Shown: positions 46,143 to 61,489, numbered from the stretch's first letter. The stretch is DNA of 64,000 bases from Paracentrotus lividus (GCA_940671915.1 CALNVZ010003430.1:13088176-13152175); one strand, 5' to 3'. Numbers and translations are program-made. The notes: generated by a model not told the origin, from the sequence alone.

Positions 46143-49100
46143 ACGTTCGGGCGCGCTCGCGCACACAGACTCAAGCGCGGCCCGGTCCGACACGTCGCGC
46201 GTTACCGCTCCGTCCTTGTCCGTCCACACGCGCATCGCCAGCTCCTACACTTCGCGCACATTACGTCTCGCCACTGACGCGTCACAATATCGGCCCGAGC
46301 TCGACGTCTGCGTCCGATCAGACCGCACGTGAGCTACGTGCAGATACAAAACCACCGTCGCAGAGCGTTCCAAAAACTGGCGGCAGCATCTCGTCGACGA
46401 TCGCAACGACAGCACGCTTGCTGCGCTGCGCTCGTCCGTCGCGCGCCCAACGTGTGCGGGCGGCCACCAGCGCTCTCCGCGACGCCGCATCAGCCCGCTC
46501 AAGGCCTGAGGCGACGCTCGTTCGACACTCACGGCGTCACTACCAACCGTATTCACGCCTACCTGTATTTCCTGCGAATTCGAACGTCGGCAGCCGCGGC
46601 GCCTCACAACACCTATCGAACGAACACACTCGATCAGCCGCGCTCCGTTCGAACGCGGCCCCCGACTAATAACTCGCTCTCCCCCGACGCCCTTACAGCT
46701 CTCTCGGTCAGACCGAAATATTCGACTCCATTAACATGAATGCTCTGCACGCACTACCTTCCGCCACGAACAACGCACCAGCGTACCTCGCTCTGCATGA
46801 CCGCCCGTCGCCCTTCCCGTAAATACCCGCCGCGTTGTGTATGTTCCTTCACGCGAACGTACTACCGCCTGTGGTGGGAGCTAAGTCACTCGCATGACTT
46901 CGATCACGCCACTACTCGTCTCGCGCGGCCTGCCGCTGTCTATGGGCGACCCGACGCAATCACCTTACCGCGCGCAATCCGGCGTCGAATCCCCTCCCGC
47001 GATCAATTCAAGCCGCTGCGCAGCCATCGCCGCGCGGTACGTCTCGTGCTATAGACTCACTTACATATACACAAACGATCCGTACACACATCGCGACAGA
47101 TTACGCAGGCTCTCTCCCAACGCGAGCGATCCCTCAATCGCTGATCGAGCGGCGCGATCCATAGACTGAACATCAAGCAGTTATCTCGTCGCACGCTCGA
47201 AGAACAGTCATCCGGCGCCGCGCCGCTGAACGCGACGCCAAGGCGGCACGCAGCACCGGATATGCCATCACCGCACATCAGCGGACCTTGCGCGGCACGG
47301 ACGCAGACCTATGCGCGCCGATCTCGCGCGATCGCAGAATATTATCTCTCATGCCCACGGCGTATAGCGCGGATCACGGCTTCCGCCTGAGAACCGTCGG
47401 ATCAGCCGACCATAGCATAAAACGCCTGGCCCACGCAGACCGAACTATGCCACGACTTCCGATCGTCTGCGCATCGCTACTGCGACGCTACAACGCCCGA
47501 CCGTTAATGCCCGCGTCTCGACGTTGGTTCGCAACGCGACCGGCGCGAACTACCAGCGACCACGGCGCGATTATCCTGACCCGCGGACAACTGCAACACA
47601 GACTCATAACGCTGTAGAAAGCAAGAACGAGTATACCGCGCGCGTCCGTCGGTTCACGGCTCCCTGAACTTAGATCGCCCACGCGCTTCGTCGCACCACC
47701 CCGTACGCTCGCCGCGACCGCAATCGTCCCCGCTACCACCAGCGCCCACGTAGCGACTAGCACCAAAGTCCGCGAACATCTCAGCAGCGCGCTATTACGA
47801 CTCGATCTACGCTAGCATGCGGCCCCACGCGCGCGCGGGCACCGCCGTATCAACAGCCGTCCGATCGCTCGTTAACTCCGCCAATCGCCACTGGCCGATT
47901 CGATAGTAGCGTCAGTCATACCACGCGACACCCGCGCGCCGCGGCCTCTGTAGCGGCGCGAATACATGATTATAAGCTCAGCGTCTGCCCGACCCGAACG
48001 CGCGTCATCGCGCGTCATCGCTGCTCGCGCGCCATCGACGCTACGCGTACCCTCCCTGCGGTCAGAGATGAGCGCGGCGCTCTACAGCATGCGATCAGTC
48101 CCGTTCTTACTCACTTAGCGCAGCCTACACACCGCCGGCGTACACACCTGATCCGATCTGCACGCCTCGGGCTCACGGCGACACGAACTGTCCTATCCGC
48201 CACTGGACAAGCCGCATATCGACAGTCGACGCTTGCTGCGTCACGTCTCAGACACTTGAAACGCCCACGACGGCCGCACAGGCACCCGCGCGCGCTCGAC
48301 GTACCCGATACGCTGCCGCTACTAGACGATCATCCGCCGCGGCTATCGCAGCCGCCGGTCGCTCTCCGCGCCGGAACTCCCCGGTTCGACGCCCCGCGCC
48401 GTTCAGACACCGCCTCACGCGCAGTCAACGGCCGGTCCCTTATAGATCTATCGCACCCGACAGCCGCCACGACAGCAGCACATAAACGTCACCGTCCACC
48501 TCCGGCGTCGTTCGCCGTCTCGCTACGTCTGACACGTTGTCGTACCGCTCGTTTCCGCTCGCGGACGACCGCCCAATCCACCGCCGACCAGCCAAGCGCA
48601 GGCGCGTCGATACCGCATTCGCCTAGGCGACTCCGAGCGACTCCCACGCCGCCCACCCACGATGATCTGCACGTGGCACACTCCGCGTCGCGATACTGAC
48701 AGTCACGACTGTCGACCGCCAACGCAGCGTCCGGCAGCGCCTCTGCCGACCGGCGCGCCTCTCGCGAACAGCCCATGCCGGACTCGACGTCCTACGAACC
48801 AGTCACCGTCGCCGATCCATCGCGTTCGCACCGCGACCACCGCTCGCGCCCTCCGCATCCGCTATACGCATTCGACGCGACCACCGATCGGCTGTCTTCG
48901 ACGATCTACTACCACTCCACGGCCGACTACCCGCAAATGCGTCTCGACCCCCACAGCTGCAGTCGGACGCGTACGTACCGAGTCTTGTTACATCCACAGA
49001 TTGAGCTCGTCTCACGATATATCGCGCACCGAATATTATTACCTACCCACGGTCTCCCGAGACCTGAGCGACCACCGAACTTCAAGCCCGCGCGCTGCCA

Positions 49101-51035
49101 TCCATATGCACGCAGCTCGCGCTCACTCCGACGGCCTAGACCGGCAGCGCATGCTCCCTCATCACCCAGCGGTCGTACCGTCCCTACTGCACCGCATCTT
49201 GCCGTTCATGACTCAGACCTCTTCGGCGAGACCGTCCCTACGTACCCGCGACGCGTCGCTCCGTCTCTACCGCTTACAATACACGCGTTACGTCAGTCGC
49301 GCTATCTGACGACAACCTATACGCGCCAGCTACTCCTGCTCTACTACGCTCTCGGACTCATCCGCAGCCTCAAGCCAAGCGTGAACATTCGCGATCGCTC
49401 CGGCGGATCCGGGCGGGCCGAACGCTTCGCCGCCATCAAACTCCGCCCGCGCGACGCTCGACGCTATAACCGCTCCAAGCCTATAACAGCATCACTCCGC
49501 CACCGTCCGCTACGTCGAAGGATCAGCGGCACTAACCGCTGCTAACTCCGCGTTATCCTCGCGTCACGCGCTTTGGCCTCTCGCGCTCGCTCGCCGCACT
49601 ATACCGCATAACACGACGCGCCAGCCAGCCGCTACGCCACGTCATGCTTAGGTTTCGCCCACTGCGCGACTACCGCCGACCACTCTAACACCTCGATCGC
49701 CGAATACGGCCACGCCCCCGACGGTACGCAGAAACGCGACCGCCGCGGCAGGCTGCCGCGCAGATCTAGAGGCGGCCTCTCGCCGATCTATACGCCGCTG
49801 ACTCGAAAGGTCGCGACGCCGCGACCGACAGACGCCGACCGTCTCGCATCGATACGGCCGCGTGCGCGCGTTCGACCCGCAACGGCAGCAGCCTGCGACA
49901 CCGGACTTGACAGCCACACGCCGAGATCGGCGACGTCTTCCTCTATATCTGGAAGATAAGACGTTAGTCCGCGCCACCTCCGCTCGTCAACATCGGAACA
50001 CGATCTGACACGCAGCGCGCACGTCCCCAACTCCACACAGACTGCGTCAGGAACCTCAGACCGCCGCCGACCACCAAAACCCTTGCCTTCGCGCGCGTAC
50101 GCGTTACAGCGCAGCCAATTCGCACCATGATCGCCGCACACGACGACCATAGCCCGGGCCCGCCGGCGTCAGCTCGCTCACGACACACAGCAGCAGCGCC
50201 ACGCGTGCTACTCTGCAGCGACCGCGCCGGGCATATACCCCGCCTGCCGGAATCGCGCAATACACCGCACACACGGCCATACGGCCTGCCCGCGTCGCAC
50301 AGGCATGCATACGGCCGCGCATCCGGTCTACGCGTCGAGGCAAGCCGTTCGACCGCCGCGCGCACTAACCACGGCGTGGCCGACTCATCACCACACTACC
50401 ATCGGACCGCAAGTCATTGCCGCGCGCCCTCGCTACGCCGCCCGGCCGCACGTCACGGGTTCGCTTTTATCGCGCGCAGCGCTACCACCGCATCACACAC
50501 GCGCTCACGACGCGCCGGACGGTCCTCCACGGTCTCTCGTGCGTATTCACGCAGTCTGCATGACCACGTACGCTGCGTATCTGCATTGGCGTCACTCGCG
50601 CGACGTCGCACATGATTCGTCGTCTGGGCCCTACGTCCTACGTACGTACGTCCTGACAACCGGTCGACGGCCTCCCGTCTCTCCCGCTCGCACAACTATG
50701 ACGCGACCCTCCTGCGCAATAAACTGCGGCGCCCCGCTGCCTGCTGTACAGGACTGCGCTTCGCCCCACTGCCACCTCCCCCGGCTGGCTCGATACGCGT
50801 CCGCCCGACCATGCCCGGACCACGCTTGACTCGCCGACACTGACCGCATTTACGTCTCGTATCACTGCGCGACAACACCTCTGTACACCCGCCGCCGACT
50901 CAACATTCCCACGCCGCGCCCCGCCTTGACCAATACGCCGCCCAACCCATCCCGAATCGCCCTACTCACCCATTCCGTCCGACCCACCCACCCCCACCGC
51001 CTGCCAGTCCGCTCGATACGCACCTCACTCCCCCC
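46143..51035. other. C/G-rich block, probable low-quality long-read sequence
   Basis: In a sample row (48301-48360) 24 of 60 bases are C and 16 are G, with about ten CpG. Runs above four identical bases are nearly absent. Open frames of up to about 250 codons lie on both strands and in overlapping frames and are Arg/Pro/Ser-rich, as any random C/G-rich sequence would give. No domain, splice site pattern, codon bias or repeat is seen. On both sides the sequence changes within a few bases. I call no genes here. Confidence 0.7.
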
Positions 51036-54000
51036 TCGTGGAGAACAAAATGTGGCAACAATAATTATGCCGAGACTACAGTCAACCAAAACAACATTGA
51101 AGTCTTATTCTGCTGACGCGGTTAACCCGAATATCTCGCACCAGCTAAATATACCACTAAGTAAAGAGTTCGATAACTAGTGGAAGAAGCTTTATATGCG
51201 CTTTTTGTGTCGATCACCTACTGGATACGAGACCTTTCCAAAGATTGACCTCTTTGAACTAAAGAGAAAATTGTCGCGCGTTGATGTGCTATAATTTGTC
51301 AAGGGAATGCTGATGTTTTACAAGAATTGTGTACGCTGAGTCTGTGTTTTTTTTTTTTTTTTTGAGCGTCAACTTCGTTTAAAAATATGACACTCCTATG
51401 TAATCATGACACAGAAGAAATCACTAATTGTAGGATTATTTATACATCAAGAATTAATTGCAAGTGAATCTATTACAAGCGCCCATCAACCATGCGGTGA
51501 TCGCAATATAACTGTTTTCTATGATACTTGATACTATTGAACAATAACTCAGCCAAGTCGTTTCTCCCTTAAGACGCGGAAAACAAGCTCGAATGTTTAA
51601 GCTAAACGACATGTCAATCCATAAGAGCATTTTTACAATTCAGTAAAGTGTATATAATTGAAATAAGACATAAACATGATGAGCTTAGTATCGACTCAGA
51701 TTTTAATAGTAATAAATAGTCTTCGTTTTTTAAACTTGTCGTCTTCTTATTATTTTGTTGTGTAGATGGTATGCGTGTGTGCAGTGTGTTTTACCATTTT
51801 TATTATTTATTTATTTGTTTAATTACTATTTTTACTTTTTATTTATTCATTGTCAATATTCATTACTATTTTCTTTATTTCTTTTACTTTCTACATAATA
51901 TCTTAAATAATTTACAGTATCAAATTCCTAGTGTAAACTTACAGGGAAGACGGCGCGCCGTACACTCAACGAACCAGAGGCCACTAGACTTTTGTTGATA
52001 AATCCATGACTAGTTTCTCACTGTAACTGTTTTCTTGATCCTATGCGACAACTACCCTTTCAAAGAAATGATAACCTTGAAATATCGAATTTTTCAAAAA
52101 ATAGATATAACCTTATTGCAAAGGGAAAAACAATCGCTGTCACCTGAGTCCAATTCGACCAATCCTAGTAATGATCCAGTGCCTGTAACCCGCGCCGCCC
52201 CTTGGCCAATTTTGCTCTCAAAATACTCAAACGTACCTGGCGTAATACTTCATCTTCCCTCGGACTTCACCTGCGCATATATTATAGTACACCTTCAATG
52301 ATCAAGCAGTTTCCTTAATAGCGCGTGACCTGATTCCCTCAGGCTTCCCCGAAATACTGTTCGCTGAGCGTCACATTCTCTCCGATTGAGCGTTTTTAAT
52401 TAAAAAAAGATCCGTGGTCTCGATTAGACACATGCTATCGACAATAACAGAAGTCCTTTATCGAGCAAGGTGTCAACTAGTTTCCGACATCACATGCATT
52501 TCGTATCGCCTGGTACGGCGTCGTCTTCCGCAACGATGTGAACCCAACGAATCCGACTATCATATCGATAATCGGTTAGGGAACTCAATCTATGTGATAA
52601 TAAAGATTCTGATTACTGAGCTTCTTAGCCACAATGTGTACTTATAGGCTTGCCAAACATGGTCGTTTTCCCAATCCATCGCTGCTGATAAGCACACATC
52701 TACCTACGAAAAACTATGCATAATAAGAGTTCAATTCTTTATTTCAACCATAGACGAATTCCGTTGGAACGCACTCGACGATAAATACCATTTCTACGCA
52801 CAGGGAAGTTTTCGCTTAGGCCTACTTTTTTTGTCACGCAAGTAATTAATGCACCAGTTTTCAATCGCGTGTCGCTTCCCGCATTTTAGCGCGTTGTTGT
52901 TGACATCAATGTAGAAGCGGCGCTGCATTAATTGGACTCGTGTCCCGCCTCAGATGCATGCTATTCTCCACTAAACTCCAGAATGTAATGTTGCGTTCCC
53001 ACTCCTCAATAATGACGCCGTCTTATGTTAGACTTTTAACTCGTCACTACGCTAGATATTCACCTGGAATGGTAGAATTGGATATATTTCGGTAATTTCC
53101 TTATCATTGATGATATTATTTCTACTTTAATTTTTTTTTTCCTTGACCGCGGGGGGTCTCCTAGCACAGATGGTTGTGATCCGAGGGAATATCTATAACG
53201 GTAGACTGAGACGCGGCTATGAAAACAACAATTTGGAATGGGAGAAAGAGAGAGCAATCGGGATGTATATTTCGCCTAGCGCGTATAATAATAGATCGAT
53301 AATAAAACATTGGACCTGTCTCATGCCTGCCCACGTTCCATTAGACAAAATGTAACATTAGTCTAGCGAGATACATCAACGAGGTGAAACGCTAATTTCG
53401 ATAATAGCTAGTGATTCTTGCGATGATGGCCTAGCCTTTTAGTAAAATTAACATAATCGTATAGCATCTGCGCATACCCATGTTTGACACAACTTCCATC
53501 TTATGTGCCTTACAGGTAGACCCCTACAATTGCATCGTATTTTGGCTGTAGATTCGACCAATACACATTTGGCCCGAATTTCACAAACGCGTGGTTATTA
53601 GTCCATGTCGTCAAATCATGGTGGTTCTGGGCGAATACCACAAACAGAATTTTAGGACCTTCTGCTAAATCCTGTTTAAACAATTGATTCTAGACCGTGG
53701 ATACTAACTATACCATCATTTGCAATCTCACGGACCAGTAGGTCATCTGTCACTCAAATCATGTTTAATCACAGCAGGAATATAATACAATCCATATTCT
53801 ATCATCGTTATTTACTAAAAGACAGCTTCGCTATAAATACACCCCAACTTGGGGAGTCAACCAAGCGTCTGCGAAAGTAACTCTTGCGGGTCTCAATTAT
53901 TGTAGATCTCAATAGTACGTTTCCCGCTCTACTTTACAGGGCACATTATAGCGAGTAGACCTTCAGACTCTGCGACTTCTGCTTCCTATGATCATGCATT

Positions 54001-54129
54001 GACTGAGAAAACCGGTCACGATTAAATAAGGGTTAGACCCTCATCGTCGCCTTCCCTCGGTATAAACCGTGATGATTGATACACCCCCGGAAGGCATTAT
54101 GGCCTCGAACCTTCATATTGAGCTTGATA
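51036..54129. repeat. Noisy second copy of 37275-40000
   Basis: It aligns in order with 37275-39990 but with very frequent small insertions, deletions and substitutions. Even simple non-coding words and the 150-bp MITE are disrupted in this way. Extra bases are often C or G. No gene is called. Confidence 0.75.
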
Positions 54130-55320
54130 ATCTGGCGTGTCGCACCCAGCTACGGCTGCGCCGAGAACAATTCAGCATACGACCCGAACGCGTACGCACT
54201 ACGCCAGATGCACACATAACTCACTAATACCAGTACCAGCATCACCCCCCACCGCCATCGGCCCTCGCCGCGACCACCGCTATATATCGAACCCTGGCTC
54301 GCGCCGCGTCACCGCTCGCGGCCGGCCGAGACTCAAATCGCCAGCGCCAGCCGCCGTCTGCCCGAACGCGACGTCACTGCCGACACACGCCACGACTCGA
54401 CCCGCATCTACTATACTCGCCAACACACGTACAGCTATCCGCCCGACCGGCACACGCACACCGGATGACCATACGACGATACGCTTGCGCGTAGCGCTGG
54501 CCTACGCTCTATACGACACTCGACTTCACTCGTCGATACACCTCCCCGCGACCTGGTCTTAGCGTCAGCCGCGTCGACTCCGACCGCCGCGCGTACCGGT
54601 CGACACCGACCGCTCGCAAGCGACCTGCCCTGCTCGCGCCCGCTGCCAGCAGTAACGGCCAGAACAGACGAACCGCGCTAACACCAGCCGGCAGACGCCG
54701 ACGTATCAGCTGCAGCTCCTCGCGTCGGATCGCCTATCCTCCCCGACGCGCCTTCGCACGCCTCGCCCCGCAATCACTCACCCGTTCCGCTGCTCTGTCC
54801 TCGTACGACGGCCTCCGGAACCAGTCTTCCCTGCTCGCATCCGCCAGCAGACACCGCTGCTAAACCGCGTACACGTTTCTTCGGCGACGCCGGGAGTCGC
54901 AAGGCGGTCTTGCGCACCCGGATACGCGGAGCCGCTGCCCCCCACACGTGCGCAGACACGCATTCTTAAACGGCAGCACTGACCGCGCACGCGCGCACTA
55001 CCAGGCCTACACCCGCAATCATGATCTGCCCTAACACACCGCGCTCCCCAGTACGATACGCGCGGGTCGCGTCGAAAGCGTAGCCCATCACATACACGCT
55101 CACAAGCCTGCTCGCTTAGCACTCAGCCACGACTACGCCGATAACACCGTATTCTAACGCCGCCAGCCGTGCCTTTGCATAAAGGCCGGGACTACATCCG
55201 CTAACGGCACGCCCGCGCGTCGATTGCGCGCGCATCATATGCTTTCCACGTCCGGTAAGCTCCTTGTACAGATATACACATATCGCATCGGCGCACGAGG
55301 ATCGACACACCAAGCGAGTG
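54130..55320. other. Second C/G-rich burst
   Basis: About 1.2 kb of C/G-rich sequence with the same texture as 46143-51035 replaces only about 20 bp of the template (between sequence matching 39985 and 40008). Its open frames on both strands are not genes. Confidence 0.7.
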
Positions 55321-58300
55321 TTCTTACGGCCATCTTCAATCAGAATATCTGCGGGAGAACGACAATATGTCGATGAAAACCTTCTTAATTACGCATGGCT
55401 CTTGCACTACGTCGTGCCTATGGCTGAAGCCGCACTCTTCATGAAGTGATCCAGCGATTTGGACGGGATACATTTAGGCGCAAAATGGAGTCAACCAAAC
55501 TGAAAAGCATTGCGCCCTTGTTGCTCCTGTATCCTCTGTCGCGATATACGGCATCCTCCGTGTAGACTAGCGCGGGCAAACTTAATCACATCAACAATTG
55601 ATGTCAATGCGTTTAGACGCACTAGTAAGCTAGACATACATCTGAGCCACTGACAGCTTACTTCACACGTTTGACTTCTACAAAAAACGAAGCTCTTTCT
55701 TTTCCTGAGCAAGAAGGTCGTCGAAATTATAGTACCGACAATAATACATTTTTATTAACGCCCGTCCACGCTCAGCGACGACCCTCGGAACACTCTGTGC
55801 GTCGTCTATTTCGGTGAGAGATTCGTATTTCTAAATGACTTAGCACAGCATTGCCAACTCCCACAATACAAAAAAAGAAAGAAACCCACATATTTAGATA
55901 TCACTTCTTGATCTGCTTTTCCGTCCACAGGTTGTGAAACCTCAGCTCGGAGTGACGAGATAAATCTTATTAAAGTTGTACTACCTACGTGCCAGTTGTT
56001 TAGCAATTTACCGCGCTACAACACAGATCCTCCTTTCCAAGTCATCCCGTCACTGTTGCTGGATTTTACGATAACTTGTTTCGTTCGCTTTACTTCCTTT
56101 TCACTTGTTGAGCCACCCAACACAGGTCGCTCGAACCTTAAATAGTTCACCGATAATGTTCGAATCCTACAAAACCTTTAGAAAAACAAAATTCTATTTA
56201 GCAGTGCAGAAAAGACAAGACAATACGAAGTGCTGTACATTTCGGAAAACGTAAAATAAACTCCAATCTGTGTTCTTGTGCATGAGTGCGTTTGGTGAAC
56301 AACATGTATTACGAACTAACCTTTTTCACCTTAGCATTGGGAAAGTAGACGTCATTAACATGGCTTTCACCTAATGATCTGTAATGTTTCTGACCATCGA
56401 TTGATCAAAAATGGTCATCACGATAGCTGCCTACTAATAGAGTTGTCAAGTAGGAAAAACAGAGAACTCAAGCAAAACGTCGCGCGCAATTGACTTTCCC
56501 TTCGTTCCATAGTATCGCGTGATTCTTTGAAGCTTTTACAATGCTCTGTGAGAAAGAGCTCAGGATCTTGTCAAACATCCACGGTAAGTAACCCCCCCTG
56601 CTTTGTGCTTTTGAAAATGCGCGAATCTCCTCTCTCACGGAGTTTCTGCGACACTGTCTTGATGTTGGAAACCATTGATTGTCCATGTTTCTAAGTAACC
56701 AACCGCGGTAATTCCTTCTCACACATGATATTTGCCTTCTCACAGTGCACCAACGTAGGCAGAAGTGCGAAGAGATTAAGCAGTTACGGTCTCTACTGAA
56801 TACAATTTACAAAAAGTATCAAACGTTGCGTAGCTCTTACATGTGGGTATAGATCCTTGATCATTGAGATGGTCCTGCGAAACACCCTCCTTATCAGGTC
56901 CTGCGGATACTGCCGTAAAAACATCGATTTCCAATTACTGTTCTGAACTTGAGGCCTGGGTCGCTTACGACCAACGCGAAACTATTCCAACGCGAAGATT
57001 ATTAATACGAACCGTGACCACTTGAGCCTCAGTTTCCAGACATGCGATTATACACTTGGAGATACAGAATAGACACCACAGATTTGGCTATACTCCTCCG
57101 TGAACATCGTCAACTAGCTTCCGGGTAAAATTCCCTCGACTACCTCCAGAAAGTAGAATATCACACTTTTTCTAGCCTTGAGATTTCTTCAAATCTCACT
57201 TGTGCATCAGAAAAGGTCACGTCACAAAAATACTGAACAGTGGCAATCCTGCTGGGTGTTATATACGTAAGATGTCGAGTATTACCCACACTTATCCTAT
57301 TTGCTTTCAGAATAGAAATCACAAAATACACTTGTCTCTAGCCTATTGAGCGTTACATCCACTGTCACCACTTGTATCGGCCTAGACTGAATCAACGATA
57401 AAAGTTCAAATCTGGTTAATCTGCTGTAAACGCTAAAAAAAATTATGTGCTATTGTATGCACCATTTTCCCAGGTCAATAATAGCTGCCTCAGATCCTAA
57501 GTTTCGATGGTTTGTTATGATAATAGCCACAAATTTTGACGCATAAATAATCCACAATTAAGATTAGTGTTATTATAACGAACGTCCTCAACATAAAACA
57601 CAAGTTGACAGATTGAAGTCATAATATGCGATCGCTATGACGCATATCTGTCGATGGATACTGCTAAGAGCATTGTAAAAACTACTACTGTATATCATCT
57701 TAAAGTTATCTGACTTCGAACTATCCTAATCTATCGGATATGTCAGATCTCGGTATTACTAGACACGGAGACTCACACGTGCCGTTTCAGTGTGGCTCAC
57801 ACAGTCTAATTAGCTCGTGGCGAATAGATATCGTCGAACAAGTGCTGCTTACTCGCGAATGACGCCAAGCAACAACGATAATTACACGACGTTACCTGGA
57901 TCACCTACGTATGCATATACTATTTTATGGTTACACTGCCAAAGTACATGCGACCAAAATAAAATTTCATGTCAACAGTTACATATCCCGTCTAACATTG
58001 GGCGGTCACTCGTACATCGGGCAAATTTAGAAATAAGAGCGAATTGCACACGGCACAGCGCCATTAAACTGCCTTCATTCTAAACGAATCAACCGGCCAT
58101 ACATAAATGGCCTCCTACGCATGCAATATTGCTTAGTATTGCAGATGTTTGGGTCAAGATGCTTAAAACTGGGCGACCTGTTTTCATATCGGGCATAACG
58201 CCCACAAGTCCAAATAAATAATCTGTCTTACAATAAGTATACATAACAATATCAAACTATTTAGGCCTGGAGCCAGTCATGCACGCATATGCCATCAGGC

Positions 58301-60772
58301 GTTAAATGATGCTCTTTGATGCCGCGTCTTCCTTATGACTTCAGTGTTCTGCGCTTTCTGTGGATGATTCACCTGAATGAAACGAAAAGAAGAAACCCGC
58401 ACTCCCAACCTCGTATGAATGCTAGTCAATAGAATAAGGTTGTCAAGTACTTATCGTCTGAGACATCTGCCGCTTTATTCGTCACTTGACAGTATCAATT
58501 GGGACTCACCTAACACAATTATCAAAAACGTATTCATTGGACACACGGTCATTGCAATTGCACCTTCCCGCCACAACAGACAGTTTCTTCAAGACTCCGA
58601 ATTATATTCAGCATTATAATTAACAGGAGAGCCACGTACGCAATATCACCAATTCTCATGTAGCGATGGTGCAAACACAAGGTCGCTGGGTCAGGTTTTT
58701 TAAATACAGATATAATAGCGCATGAACTCCGCGCAATAGAAGCCATATCGGATTGGACCATTCAGGGGTCCGTGCCTAGCATGACGGATCGCACACGTAC
58801 TCGATGCTCTCAATCCAACGTCAACGCTCCACGTCATGACGCCTTGCGCGTCTCGCACCGACAAACGCATCGACGCGCACATTCATCATCCTATGACGAT
58901 CCTACATGTGTACGCGCGCGCGCCGATCCGCTAACCATCGAGAATGTCGGTCAGTAGATTATTACCCAACCTCCTAAAAAAATTGAGAAATGGTCGCCGC
59001 TCGGAAAGGCAAAGGTAATAACACTCACCACTATCAAAAGGTAGCCGAGGAGAAAACCAGCGTTTGAAAAGGGTTGCGAAAATATCGTCCTATTGCAACC
59101 CCTGCAATCACTTCTCGAATTTCCGCGAACCACTTTTCGGAAGAACGCCCTGTTCTAACTCCTCGGACCCGCTTTCCACCCCCATCCCACCCATTCTTAC
59201 CCCTTTCCCCATTGCATTTTTAGCAGAGTGCCCACCGGTAGGCGGATCGTGTCACCAACTCGTTTCGTAAAGTACTAAATGTAGTCTTTAACTGACAGAA
59301 CGACTTAGCCACGGTATCTTGAAGCTAGCTCAATCAAAAGTGCCTCAACGGTAACTCATCATCCAGTGTGAACTCCATCCGAGCAACGTAACTAAATCAC
59401 TCCGGTCACAGCCCGTTGACACCGTTCTGTAAGCTATACGAACGAACTTTCGGGTGAATAACCCATGGATCCTATCCCATGTTGAAACCACACGCCTTAA
59501 GAATTGCACGTTAAGCCAGCCTACCTCATACGCAGACTTTCCTCTCCAAGGCCTATCAATATTATTATTACAGGAAGACTCGTAAGTTATTATATCCATT
59601 AGGCACGATAGATAGCACAAACGTTACCGGACCAACTGTCTCATGTAGTAATTAGTTTAATCTCAAAAAACCAACTGTATGAGTCACGGCGTGCGTGGAT
59701 AAATGAGACACGAATTGGATAAACCTATCACAGCCTTATACGCCCACACACACGACTTATTTGCTAAGATACAAAAAATGTAGGAGTATGTATATTATCT
59801 AATCGAAATGAGTAATAAATGGGCACAAAGACTAACCTTGAAATGACAAGGTTACAAGTAAACCCGAGCTCTCTAGAAAAGCAGATCCATACCGATGTTC
59901 TCAAAAAAAGTAACACTTTTGAATAAAATCTGCGTTCCAAATTGACGCAGTATATAATTTTAAAATGCAAAACAATTCGATATGTATTATGGGAAGAGCT
60001 AAAAGCACTCCAAGCTGCTGCTGTCCAGATGCTAGGTGTGAAAATCTGAAGACAAACATTAGCATGCTTCAGATGAACAAGTGTTCACTTAGGTTAGAGT
60101 ATTAAAAAATTGCGGCCGATCGCCCACTTGCCGCAGTAGTCTCCTTCCTGTGATCCAATTTTGCACATGTAAAATTACTTCGTAGCCTTAGACAAAATTT
60201 AAGTTGATATGAACTATTCATGAATACGATGGATTCAGAGGTTAAAAGGAGTGTTTTGAATACAGTCCTTATATCTCGTCTGTCATTTATCAATCCGCGA
60301 AACCCCACACACCAACCCCTGCCACATACACTACACGCCACCACACACACACACACAAATGAAACAATTGCAGTTGTAAATAAGAAACGAAATAAAAAAA
60401 AAACTATGGAAATCTTTTTTAAAAAGATGTACGAACTTTTTCTTCGAGTGTCTGCCCTACTGTGTGTGTGTGAGTGGGTGCGTGTGTGCATCTGCACGTG
60501 TGTGTAGTGTACTACCAATCCGACCACTGCGTGCGCGCGCGTATATGTATAATACATGTGTTTTGTCGTCGTGTACGTGGCGTGTGTGTTGCTGGGTTTG
60601 TCGTGTGATAATTGGTCTTGCAGCAACTTGCCTTGATGGAATTAATGTTTCAGCTGATTTACTACCGATAATTTCAATGGATCAAAAACGAGTACCTGGT
60701 TAAATCAATTTAGATTCAAATGGAAAAAATGATCCACCAAACCTCTTCCTGGAAAGAAAACTGACAAAAAGC
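55321..60772. repeat. Noisy second copy of 40008-44246
   Basis: It is colinear with 40008-44246, with dense indels that ease toward 60090. A third C/G-rich burst lies at about 58760-58950. The gene candidates at 40321 and 41393 have counterparts near 55715 and 57100, but these are too corrupted to read. Confidence 0.75.
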
Positions 60773-61489
60773 AGGCAGTTAGGGCGTGACGCTCGACGAT
60801 GATGCGGAAGAAGTCCAACGTGAACACGCTACTGAACACCTGCTCAGGTCATCCAGACGCCAACCAAGCAGGGCTTGTGCGCGGCATCGCATTCAACAAC
60901 ACCTGGAGTCGCCACCCAAATCCGTGTGGTTTGTAGTGTGGGTGCTGTGTGTGGGGAGGGCGGAAGGACAGTGGCTTGCCGTAAAATGTCCATTATGATT
61001 TTGCTAATATTTCCCAGATTTTAGCAAATTCACATTTCTCCTTAATCCCTCACATCTACCCATCATAATACAATACGATGGCGGCAGTGGAAAGTGTTAG
61101 TTGGGGGCGGTGGGCGTGTCCGCCACGCGTGTTTCGCCGGACGGAGAACTTGGTCCGCTCGCGATCTACATGATTCACTTGGTTAATAGAACAAGAACAG
61201 GAAAGACAAGGCGTCACTATGGTACCAAGCATTCCTAAACAATATCCTTATTAATCGATGCCAAATAGTGACTCATGCTGAGCGATAGTCCATTCGAGCC
61301 TTATTTATGTGTAAATCTCACACAGGATAAATTACCTGTCCACAACGGAAGGAAAATCAGTACCCGCACTGCGCCAGGGCGCATTTCAGTACTTCTAACT
61401 AAACCGCGAAACACTGTTCATCGGAAGCATGATTTTTTGTTCAATTTTCTTCATACATACGAAGGTTATCGATCCTTAGCCTCAACCAT
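60773..61489. repeat. Patch identical to 44247-44963
   Basis: About 717 bp matches at a constant offset of 16526 with no indel that I can find, including two open frames. It ends abruptly, and noisy sequence follows from 61490. It is the core of the TA-flanked element, a probable high-copy repeat. Confidence 0.8.

Noticed and set aside
46143-51035. Bacterial contamination or horizontal transfer as the source of the C/G-rich block
   Set aside because: No recognisable bacterial protein, no codon structure and no operon-like packing. The same texture occurs as bursts within a degraded copy of host sequence.
46130-51180. Many open frames of 60-256 codons on both strands in the C/G-rich block
   Set aside because: They overlap in several frames, are Arg/Pro/Ser-rich without domains, and match what random C/G-rich sequence gives. 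Neighbouring evidence points to read noise.
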